64,000 nucleotides of DNA from Gari tellinella. Lineage: Eukaryota; Mollusca; Bivalvia; Cardiida; Psammobiidae. The notes beneath the pieces are model-generated. The model was not told the DNA's origin and searched no databases. It saw nothing but the letters and a program-made list of their open reading frames with translations. Location of the stretch: assembly GCA_922989275.2 (NCBI GenBank), contig OV277863.1, positions 18,504,001 to 18,568,000 of the forward strand. The letters run 5' to 3'. Shown here in pieces: positions 24,384-32,903 of this stretch (its first letter is position 1; every line of letters begins with the position of its first letter). Both the position numbers and the translations under genes were made by a program.

Positions 24384-25237
24384 TGCTAAAAAAGGTATTT
24401 ACCCAGACAGTTTCGCCGTCTGTCAGTCAGCTTGGTCACTGGTGAACTGTGAGATATGCTAAGGTGGAGAATACGTTATTCTTTCCCGTTTTAAAAACGC
24501 ACACAACGCAAACGCATTGTACTAAAATGCAGAAAATGACAACTTGTTCACACTCATGAATGTTGATTTTAACCTAGATGGCAAACAGCTTGGAACCTGA
24601 TCAGACGCCGGGTTATCCGGTGTCTGATCAGGCTCCAAACTGTTTGTATGGGAAATGATAGTTTTAGCGTAAACACGTTCTTTGGGAAAGAATAACGTTT
24701 TCTCAACTGTAGTACATGTACACCCTAAGGGATAACTATGGCACGAGTGACGTATGTAATTCTGTGTACCAAATTAAGTGTAAGAACTGTGATAAGTCAT
24801 ACATATGTGAGACTGGTCGCAAGTTTAAGACAAGACTGAGTGAACATAAAAAAGAAGTGGAGTCGCTAGGCAACAGAGCATTCACAAGGACTGAAAGGAG
24901 ACAATCAGAGACAGAGTGGCACACAAGTGCTATAACCGATCATGTTATGCAAAATGACCACGTCATTGATTGAGATGAGCCGAAACTTCTTGATAGGGAT
25001 AGCAACCAAAGACTCAGGCAAGTGCGGGAGGCCATTTATATTCCTCAAAACCAGCCAAATATGAACTGGGACCAGGGGGCTTACCGTCTCGGAGGGAATT
25101 ACAACCCTTCCTTTGTTCGTCGCAAAACCCTGCGGCGAAAAAGGGCAAGTAATCCTCTCAGCAGATCTCACAGTTCACCAGTGACCAAGCTGACTGACAG
25201 TCGGCGAAACTGTCTGGGTAAATACCTTTCTTTAGCA
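24384..25237 (+). mobile_element. Penelope-like element, 5'-truncated, with inverted terminal segment
   Basis: 24384-24456 is the reverse complement of 25163-25237 with a few mismatches (GTATTTACCCAGACAGTTTC against GAAACTGTCTGGGTAAATAC). Between the arms lie an inserted A element and the 3' end of a Penelope-like ORF. Penelope-like elements often carry inverted or tandem LTR-like copies, which would explain the arrangement. Confidence 0.7.
24462..24709 (+). mobile_element. Family A2 fold-back element inside the Penelope-like relic
   Basis: Ends AGGTGGAGAATACGTTATTC / CGTTTTCTCAACTG between TA dinucleotides, core I at about 24581-24648. Confidence 0.8.
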
Positions 25238-25249
25238 GGGCAAAAATAA
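24716..25249 (+). pseudogene. Penelope-like retroelement, GIY-YIG endonuclease domain
   Basis: One frame with a single in-frame TGA at 24971-24973. It reads VYQIKCKNCDKSYICETGRK, then FKTRLSEHKKEV, WHTSAITDHVMQNDHVID, LLDRDSNQRLRQVREAIYI and a GAYRLGGNYNPSF tail. This is the zinc-linked GIY-YIG nuclease found at the C-terminus of Penelope-like reverse transcriptases. In family members it nicks target DNA. The GIY motif is altered (SVY) and YIG reads YIC. The stop and the missing RT domain make it a dead copy. The last residues are encoded by the inverted terminal segment. Confidence 0.8.
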
Positions 25250-25429
25250 CTACTCTATATACATGTATTGATGTTGGATTTTCTTTATTCTATTAAGGTA
25301 TACTGTTTTCACCTATGTATGATAAAAAAAGAAAAAAGAAAAACAACATCAACATCAGCGTGTTGTGAAAAGATTTGAATGGGAATATATTTGATTTGTC
25401 GATTATGATTTATCTGGAAGTTACCCGTA

Positions 25430-25675
25430 CAGTGGAGAATCTGTTATTCTTTCCCAATAAACGCGTTTACGCTAAAACTATTATTTGCAGTGCAAACAGT
25501 TTGGAGCCAGATCAGACGCCGGGTAACCCGGCGTCTGATCAGGCTCCAAACTGTTTGCCACCAAGATAAACAAGAATTATCAGAGTTGTCCAAAAGTTGT
25601 TCTTTTCTACGTTTTAGTGCTTTGCGTTTGCGTACGTTTGCGTTTAAACGGGAAAGAATAACAGATTCTCCACTG
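25430..25675 (-). mobile_element. Family A1 fold-back element, intact
   Basis: 246 bp between TA dinucleotides; core I at about 25492-25560. It abuts a family E element, sharing TA. Confidence 0.88.
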
Positions 25676-25677
25676 TA

Positions 25678-25827
25678 CAGTTAAGCTTCTCTATTACGAT
25701 CACTAAACATAAGGCTAATAGATTGTGTCAGCTTCAAGCAAGGTTGCCACCTTGCTTTAAGCAATCACCATTCGTAAACCCTTAATAAAGAACACAAGTT
25801 AGTAGTCGTAATAGAGAGGTTTTACTG
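25678..25827 (+). mobile_element. Family E fold-back element
   Basis: 150 bp, ends CAGTTAAGCTTCTCTATTAC / GTCGTAATAGAGAGGTTTTA, flanked by TA. The core II part is much reduced (CTTCAAGCAAGGTTGCCACC). Confidence 0.72.
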
Positions 25828-26089
25828 TATTTGATATGTATTGCGTTTATACTGAAACTTGCATAGTGCGTTTTTTAAAAACTATTTCGGCGCCATTGGC
25901 GACTCAGGTCTACATTGCAAGTAACTGGGATCTTGATCCAATGTTTAAAATATCGGACATAGTTAAGTACTCTGCATTGATATACTGTTTGCAAATGACG
26001 AGTACACAGTCACTAGAATTCAATGAGTTGATAAGAATTTTTCCAATACGGGTTTTCTTTCGCAAACATGTTTTGCGAATGTCATAACT

Positions 26090-26343
26090 TAACTCATTAC
26101 CCCACAGCTTGTTTCTAGTATTCAAGATAGCTGACTACTTAAAGTAGGTTGAAAGTAAAGCAGAATGCGCATTTCGGATCAATCTGCCTTACTTTCAGCC
26201 TGCTTTAAGCTACAATCTGCTAGAATATAGAAACTATTTCTAATGGTAAATATTTATGTACATGTATGTATAAATGGAACTATTTTCTTCAATGTAGGAA
26301 TAAATTAAAAGCATAAAATGGGTATTTATGGGGTAATGGGTTT
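26090..26343 (-). mobile_element. Family D fold-back element, diverged
   Basis: ACTCATTACCCCACAGC at the left, core II (CTTAAAGTAGGTTGAAAGTA ... CTTTCAGCCTGCTTTAAG) at about 26139-26211, TATTTATGGGGTAATGGG at the right. Confidence 0.7.
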
Positions 26344-26826
26344 AGGAAAATAACAAACAAACAAGACACTTTATATTGTTGGGTTAAATTAGGGATTCCA
26401 ACATAATGGTCACAAAGAAGCCGATGTCGTTTCAATATTTTATTGAGCAAATACTTCACACCATGATTTTGGGTACATAAGTAACAACGTTGAAAGCTGG
26501 GTATGAAGTAGAAAGCCAAGTGTAACAGTAACAAACAAATACACAATCCATAGGAGAGACAGAAGAAACAGGCGCACGCGTTAACAAAGACTAGATAATA
26601 AGAGTAAAACAGTTCTAAATACTGAAGAAAATCATGGGCCACGTCACAAGATAACGGCGGTGCACAAAGTGTAGACACAGTCTGCAAACAAAGTGTCGAT
26701 TGGGTATAAACTGTCTGCATAGAACAAGTGTACTCTTCACGTGTACACTGTATGTAATAGACCCTAATACTCATCCTACAAGAAGTGAAATACACCGGCA
26801 AGCTTCAGGCGAATCTGTTATAACTA
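26344..26826. other. No recognised feature
   Basis: A long minus-strand frame (26289-26801) has no recognisable domain and starts inside a D element. Confidence 0.4.
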
Positions 26827-26900
26827 TTACCAACAGTTTGGATCCGGGCGAGACCCCGAAATTCTCGACGTCTCATCTGATTCCAAAATGTTTGACACTC
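26827..26900. repeat. Degenerate core I
   Basis: CCAACAGTTTGGATCCGGGC ... GATTCCAAAATGTTTGACAC. Confidence 0.5.
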
Positions 26901-27088
26901 TGGTCATAATCTGTTTTTAAAACAATGCATGTAAATGAACTCGGGGAAATGTTGAAGACGGCCACTTCGCAGACAACATCGTACAATGACCTGTTACCTT
27001 GCGACCTGGCTCATTTAAATTTGATATATGCTCCTAAATCTTTAAACTGATTAAACCGTCTTACCGCCAATGTTGTTCACCTGATCGA

Positions 27089-27498
27089 TCCCCTTTATCG
27101 CCATTACGTCGCTTGCTTTAAAAATGTTGTCTGAAAGTCAGGTTTTATACAGGTTACAGTGGAGAATCTGTTATTCTTTCCCAATAAACGCGTTTACGCT
27201 AAAACTATTATTTACAATACAAACATTTTGGAGCCAGATCAGACGCCGGGTAACCCGGCGTCTGATCAGGCTCCAAACTGTTTGCCACCAAGATAAAGAT
27301 GAATTATCAGAATTGTCTAAAAGTTGTTCTTTTCTACGTTTTAGTGCTTTGCGTTTGCGTACGTTTGCGTTTAAACGGGAAAGAATAACAGATTCCCCAC
27401 TGTAACCAAAGAAGAATTGTTACCAATGTCAAACAGTTCTGATCTGTATTCAAACTGTTTGCAAGGTTTACGTCAGTCGTCTGTGGCGGTGAAATGGA
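27089..27498 (+). mobile_element. Family B element interrupted by A1
   Basis: CCCCTTTATCGCCATTACG at the left, GTCTGTGGCGGTGAAATGG at the right. After the A1 insertion comes a contracted core, CAAACAGTTCTGATCTG then TATTCAAACTGTTTGC. Confidence 0.65.
27157..27402 (-). mobile_element. Family A1 fold-back element, intact, nested in B
   Basis: 246 bp between TA dinucleotides; ends CAGTGGAGAATCTG / CAGATTCCCCACTG. Confidence 0.87.
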
Positions 27499-27845
27499 TC
27501 AAACCAAAATTGAAACAATATCTAAAAACAAACACATCAACATTCAGCATAAATTAATTGGTACAACGGCAAGCCGGATCAGACCAGATGGTTGCCAATG
27601 AAGTTATCCAGTATGGATCTTCATTGTGTGTATACTATTGTTAAAAATTTATGAAATACCCCATCCAAATGAAATATACCAAACAAAAAGTTTGATGAAT
27701 TTACCGAACAAAATGTAGGCAACAAAATGCGTTAAATTTAACAATAAAACGCGTTAAGTTTAACAAAACTATAAATTAAATTTTAACGTGCAACACTTTT
27801 AGATAAATGTCGTTTTTGTCTGTGCAGAATAAAGAAAACAATAAT
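27499..27845. other. No recognised feature
   Basis: A/T-rich with short GCGTTAA(A/G)TTTAACA repeats at 27729-27765 only. Confidence 0.4.
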
Positions 27846-27849
27846 TCAG

Positions 27850-28060
27850 ACCCTTTACTGTCATATGCCAAATGTAACGGCATTTGTAATCAGTTTGGAT
27901 CCTAATCAGACGCCAGATAACTCGACGTCTAACCAGGTTCTAAACTATTTGCACCTGTGCCGATGCTTCTGCAGAGAAATAGCTATTAATATAAACTTGA
28001 GGAATAAAGCGGACTGCATCAATTCAAAGCTGATGTCGTCAAATATACAACAGATATAAT
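27850..28060 (+). mobile_element. Family B element, diverged
   Basis: CCCTTTACTGTCATATGCC at the left and core I (TTTGGATCCTAATCAGACGC ... CTAAACTATTTGC) at about 27886-27953. Confidence 0.5.
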
Positions 28061-28339
28061 TAAAGCGTTGGCACTGCATTAGCTTTAGTACTATAATTGC
28101 TTTTGGCATATTCAGCGACCTATAGTCACTGTGACCGGCTCCACTGTTTCCAGGGTAACTACTGAATCTGACGAACGTCGATAGTGTACACCTGAATCAA
28201 AAGCAACGTTTTCAACGTAGTGGCTGATCTGGGTCTAAACTGTTTGCAAAAGTATATTATGTCGCGTTTCGGACATATCAAAAGAAACTTTCATGTTCAG
28301 GTCTCAATATAAGGAAAGTGTATCCAAAGCTAAAATACT

Positions 28340-28440
28340 TATGGCTGTCCGAAATCCTATGGTGTGACTACTCATTAGAATCATATTTTCAAGACGATTC
28401 TAATGAGTAGTCACACCATAAGGTTTGATGGAGACATAAA
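28340..28440. repeat. Hairpin, 28-bp arms
   Basis: TATGGTGTGACTACTCATTAG ... CTAATGAGTAGTCACACCATA with a 16-nt loop. Related hairpin at 57617-57650. Confidence 0.7.
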
Positions 28441-28676
28441 GTATAAAATATGAAAATGTATAGTTTACTGTCTCCCTCTCACATGTCGCCGCAATATAAC
28501 ATGGCCGATCGATGTCTTCACTGTTTACATGTACAGGACAAAACTATATACATGTACATGAGTATGGTCCCTGATCAAACACGCCGTTTCTTACGCTGTT
28601 GTTAAAACAGTCAGCCCTGATGGCAATGTCTGAATGTCGTTTTCTCGTGACGCTACTCGTGTTATGTTTACATGTA

Positions 28677-28913
28677 ACCCTTTCTGCGTCAAATTTAACC
28701 GTCTAATTTATCATTTGGCAAACAAAATTTCTTCTGCCAAAATGTTTTGTCTGCAATTTGATATTGGATTGAAATTAAACTAAAGTTTTTACTAAAAAAT
28801 ATTTATACGAGTTCCAAACACTTGGAATCCTGATCAGACGCCGAGTTACGCGGCGTCTGATATGGATTCAAACTTTTTACAAAAGTCAACCATAGACACT
28901 TTTAACGCTTAAA
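28677..28913 (+). mobile_element. Family B fold-back element
   Basis: CCCTTTCTGCGTCAAATTT at the left, core I (TTGGAATCCTGATCAGACGC ...) at about 28812-28880, CGCTTAAAGGGTTAA at the right. Confidence 0.65.
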
Positions 28914-29194
28914 GGGTTAAATCAACGAAATAGTTTTATAATAAAAATATAAAAGCCGATGTATAAACTTTGAATATATCAACAACATAATACTGTTTAT
29001 AGGCTTTGAACAAATAGGAATAATACTTGGTACAAAACAATGTTCTTACACTATACATAGCACAACATATGGATATACAAACAACAACTATACAACACCA
29101 TAGTTCACGTCTACAGGCAACTCTGTATTAAGCAACCATCTGTCTTTTATAAATCTGTGCATGCTGGCGGCGGATATATTACACAGTGATTACA
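28914..29194. other. No recognised feature
   Basis: AT-rich, no repeat ends seen. Confidence 0.35.
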
Positions 29195-29265
29195 TGTGCA
29201 AACAATTTGGATCCAGATGAAAATGCGTCTCATAAGGATCCAAACCGTTTGACACTCTAGCCTGT
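29195..29265. repeat. Shortened core I
   Basis: GCAAACAATTTGGATCCAGA then TGAAAATGCGTC and AAGGATCCAAACCGTTTG; the central GC stem is gone. Confidence 0.5.
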
Positions 29266-29523
29266 TTAAAAAGAAGTGTAGAACAGAAATGTCTTCAGAG
29301 CAATAGCAGACGACAGTTGTTGCAGACTAAAATATTACCCAGCATGCAAAGTGTTATATTGTCAAAGCGTGCTTAACACAGAGTTGACTGAATAAATAAT
29401 GGAAGTTGATAAAATCCATAGTAAATAACAAATACAACAATTTATCAAAATAACAACCCCGCAAAAGAAATATTGTTTTCGTTATTAACCTTCATCTTTC
29501 TGCGCGTAAAATTGTGATCGCTG

Positions 29524-29591
29524 CTGCAAACAGTTTGGATCCAGATGAGACGCCGGATCACCCGGTGTATCATGTGGATCCAAACAGTTCA
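29524..29591. repeat. Core I palindrome
   Basis: GCAAACAGTTTGGATCCAGA ... GCCGGATCACCCGGTG ... GTGGATCCAAACAGTTC. No outer ends identified. Confidence 0.6.
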
Positions 29592-29751
29592 GTTCTTTAA
29601 TTGGTCCTTATAGCAGGATTGATAGAAGTACACTAACATAAAGCAGTGATACAAAATAATTGTAACAATTATGCTATACACTTACAACTGGCAAATGTAA
29701 TATATGTATGCATGTAACAACACCGTAATTAGGGCGGATTCGTTAACAAAA

Positions 29752-30229
29752 AAGTGGGGTAGATATAATTATTTCCAAACATAACGCGTGTGTGCTATAT
29801 TCTTAATGTCCATTGCAAAGTATTTGGAGCGCGCTCAGACGCCGAGTATGTTGTCGTCTAATTAGGCTCCAAACTAATTGCCAGACAGATGTCAATAATT
29901 TAGGGAATTTTGTTATTCTCTATGTTCAATTCCCTGCATTGCATTTGCGTTTAACCCATCTGTGCCCAGTGTATTCTTCCATTCTTATATATTGGATTAA
30001 CCCATTTTTTATCTAAGGGGTGCCTGGTCTAATTTTAATTTTCGTTTCGTTTTATATTGAAATTACTCTCAGCAAACATTGTAGACTCTGATCAGACGCC
30101 GCATTATGCGGCGTCTGATCAGAGTCTACAATGTGTGCCTATGTCCCATAATAGGAATTGAGGGCACACATGGGTTAGTTAAGGTCGTTTAAACTTGAAA
30201 GAATAATGTCATTCCAACTTAACAATGGT
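29752..30229 (-). mobile_element. Family A relic interrupted by H
   Basis: Left ATTATTTCCAAACATAACGC, core I at about 29814-29882, then GCATTTGCGTTTAA interrupted by H at 29955-30174. It resumes with GTTTAAACTTGAAAGAATAA and GTCATTCCAACTTAACAA. Confidence 0.55.
29955..30174 (+). mobile_element. Family H fold-back element
   Basis: Flanked by TTAA at 29951-29954 and TTAG/TTAA at the right. Ends CCCATCTGTGCCCAGTG / GAGGGCACACATGGG. The centre is core I of a distinct variant (GTAGACTCTGATCAGACGCC, GCATTATGC, complement). Confidence 0.7.
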
Positions 30230-30528
30230 ACGTGTGTAACGTGCATTAAAAGAAAGAAATGCTTATGAAAATATATTAAAAAGTTCTATAGTAAAATGGT
30301 GTTTTGACGAAAATCACTAGGTCATGTGCTTATACATGTACATTTGTTTTTATCAGTATCCAAAAGGATTGAATAAAATATTTATAAATATGGGAATACT
30401 ATTTATGTTGTTTATGCAGATGTCTTTAAAAGCAATATGAATATAAAGAAGAAATCTTCTTAACGAGTGTTCTGCTTTGCCTTCATCTTGCTTAAAGTTG
30501 ACACGTGTTTTAATACAATATATATATA

Positions 30529-30774
30529 CAGTGGAGAATCTGTTATTCTTTCCCGTTTAAACGCAAACGTACGCAAACGCAAAGCGCTAAAACGTAGAAA
30601 AGAACAACTTTTGGACAATTCTGATAATTCTTGTTTATCTTGGTGGCAAACAGTTTGGAGCCTGATCAGACGCCGGGTTACCCGGCGTCTGATCTGGCTC
30701 CAAACTGTTTGCACTGCAAATAATAGTTTTAGCGTAAACGCGTTTATTGGTAAAGAATAACAGATTCTCCACTG
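30529..30774 (+). mobile_element. Family A1 fold-back element, intact
   Basis: 246 bp inserted in a TATATA run; core I at about 30645-30712. Confidence 0.88.
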
Positions 30775-30832
30775 TATATATATTCTGTGTAAAAATATCA
30801 CGGTCACTCGGAAACGTCGCCACAAGCTTCAT

Positions 30833-31082
30833 AGAGTGAAGAACACATTATTCTTTCCCGATAACCGCGTTCATGCTTAAACAATTGTGTCAATTGAAAA
30901 CAGTTTTGAGCAAGAACAGAAGCCAAGTAGTTTGGCGTCTGATCTGACACCATACTGTTTGGCACATACATTAAAAAGAAATCGTTTACACATATAAAAC
31001 CTTACGCTTATTTCCTGCCTTTTTTATTGCATTTGTGTTTGGGTTCCTATAAACTGGAGTCAATACCGTCTATGTCACTCTG
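30833..31082 (-). mobile_element. Family A relic
   Basis: GTGAAGAACACATTATTC left, worn core I (TTTGAGCAAGAACAGAAGCC ... ACTGTTTGGC), GGAGTCAATACCGTC right. Confidence 0.45.
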
Positions 31083-31100
31083 CAAGCACTGTAAGCAGTA

Positions 31101-31300
31101 CAGTAAACCTTTCTATCACGGCCACTTAATTGTGTTAATTACTTGGTGCTTGAGACAGATAACTGCTTAAGGCAAGGTGACAGTAAAACAGAAAGCTCCT
31201 TTATGAGTTTTCTGTTTTACCATCACCTTGTTGTAAGCTGTCAACTGTCTTTTAAACCATCAATTAGCCTTCGTTTTACTGGTCGCAAAAGAGAAGTTTT
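31101..31300 (+). mobile_element. Family E fold-back element with core II
   Basis: CAGTAAACCTTTCTATCACG at the left and GGTCGCAAAAGAGAAGTTTT at the right. The centre CTGCTTAAGGCAAGGTGACA ... TCACCTTGTTGTAAGC is a core II variant. Confidence 0.7.
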
Positions 31301-31394
31301 GATGATCATTGTGGCCGACAGTTGATTATATAATTACAAAGCAATTTGTTCTTGTAACGTATCATGCATTTAAAATATATATTCTAGATTTATG

Positions 31395-31449
31395 AGGGTA
31401 TGAAATACTTTCCATGTTGGTGAGGGTATAAAATACCTTCCATGTTGGC
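31395..31449 (+). repeat. Two-copy 27-bp repeat
   Basis: GAGGGTATGAAATACTTTCC then ATGTTGGTGAGGGTATAAAAT, downstream of the SPMIP4 stop. Confidence 0.6.
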
Positions 31450-31521
31450 AGTAGTTCATATATAGGTAAGAACGGATACTAATAAACTGATAGTAACAAA
31501 AACATTTGGGAGTTATCTCCC

Positions 31522-32903
31522 TTATCCGTGAATTAATTGTCCATTGATACCCCAGAAGCCGTGTTTCTTACCGCTCGTGATATTTTCTCGTAGATCTGGA
31601 TTAGATTCGCTGAATTGTCCGTGGAAGCTTCTTCTCACTGACGACTTTGAAAATCTGTTTTGAATATCCAGAAGGCTAGTCTGTGGCCGTGGTACGCCAT
31701 GACCTGGTTGCCAGGAATATCTACTGTCGTGCTTGTATCCAATGTCGTGTGACGGGAACTGGGCCTGGTACGCGGTCTTGAAGGAAAGCGAATTATGCAG
31801 GTTAGATGGGATGAAGTTGGTTCCCTTACTGCTGAACTCGTTTCTATATTCGGAACTTGGGTCGCTAGTAACCGGTCTTTTGCGGAGTACGTTTGAGTAC
31901 GCTATTGTGGGCGGGAGAGGCTGCTGCACATTGTTTTCTTGTGACGATTCAACATTGGTAAATCGAATTTTCTGTAGATTTGACTCTTCTTGGTTCATTA
32001 TGCCTTCTGATGTATCAGCAGCTATCTGTTTGTCTGGTTGGTACTGTGCCTGCGAGCTGAGATACTGCGTCGTTATTACAGGTTCGTTTACAACTGGTTC
32101 ATCATTGAATAAGACTCTATGCGAGCCCCTTGTTGGTGCACTACTAAATCTAATAATACCGCTGTCTAGACTCTTGGCAACTGTTATATTGTCTGAAAAC
32201 GTTACGTTCTTTGATTTAGTAGAACTTGCTTTACGCACGTTATGTAAATGTTTATTTTCTGTGGACATGACCTGTAAAGGTTCATTCCTGGCAAACTTGC
32301 CAATATTATAGTCCTGTAAAAACTTATGTGTGTTATAGCTGTTCCCCATGGTGCTTTCTTTCAACACTGTTCCGCCTTCCTGTACCTTAACTCGCGAGTT
32401 CTCTACTGTTGGCTGCAATATACTCTTCTGGAACTGTTTCAAATTCTGGTTCTGATCCACAAGCTCTCTTGGCTCTCGCCTGTCGCCAGCCAAGTTAGGT
32501 TGACTTGAACTTAGAGTTCGGCTGTAGCGAAAAGCGTCCTTCATGTCGTGATTCAGTCGGGTGGGCAAATTCAAAGCGTCTACATGAGATAGGCGGGTGT
32601 TTGAAATTTCTGGTCCACTGACCTCTAAGGCATTCATGGAATATGCCAATCGCTCGGGTATATAGCTGGTTTTGTACAGCCCCGCTCTCTCCTCGTTGTA
32701 TTTCCCTTCATGGCCGTAAAAGGTTGACGGTTTCTCCGCCTCGTGGGCATATCCCATTTTGTAGTTGAGCGAAGCGACGTCATGTGACGGTGTCTGACTG
32801 TTCAATACTCGCCATCTATTCTGTGCTTCTATTTCTTGGAAGTTCTTGTCCTGATCTCGCTTTGTGGACTCTAAGTACAGGGCTTCATTCCCGCCAGGCG
32901 GTC
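31522..32903 (-). CDS. SPMIP4: SPMIP4 exon 9, long terminal coding exon (residues 368-827)
   Basis: Acceptor TTGTTGTAATGTTTAG, stop at 31522-31524, 1,382 nt. Residues about 370-770 are rich in Ser, Asn, Gln and charged residues, low in hydrophobics, and probably disordered. The last 58 residues (PRPQTSLLDIQNRFSKS, RRSFHGQF, NPDLRENITSGKKHGFWG) align with the human C-terminus (KPQTNLLELKNSFSKT, KRFHKSI, KDLRDNEHSGMKHQFYG). I see no clear minus-strand AATAAA in the 190 bp after the stop. Confidence 0.88.

Noticed and set aside
26289..26801. 170-codon minus-strand frame
   Set aside because: Partly inside a D element, Cys/Leu-rich without domain, no splice-supported context.
31733..32311. 192-codon plus-strand frame opposite SPMIP4 exon 9
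   Set aside because: Antisense shadow of the exon; no motif.
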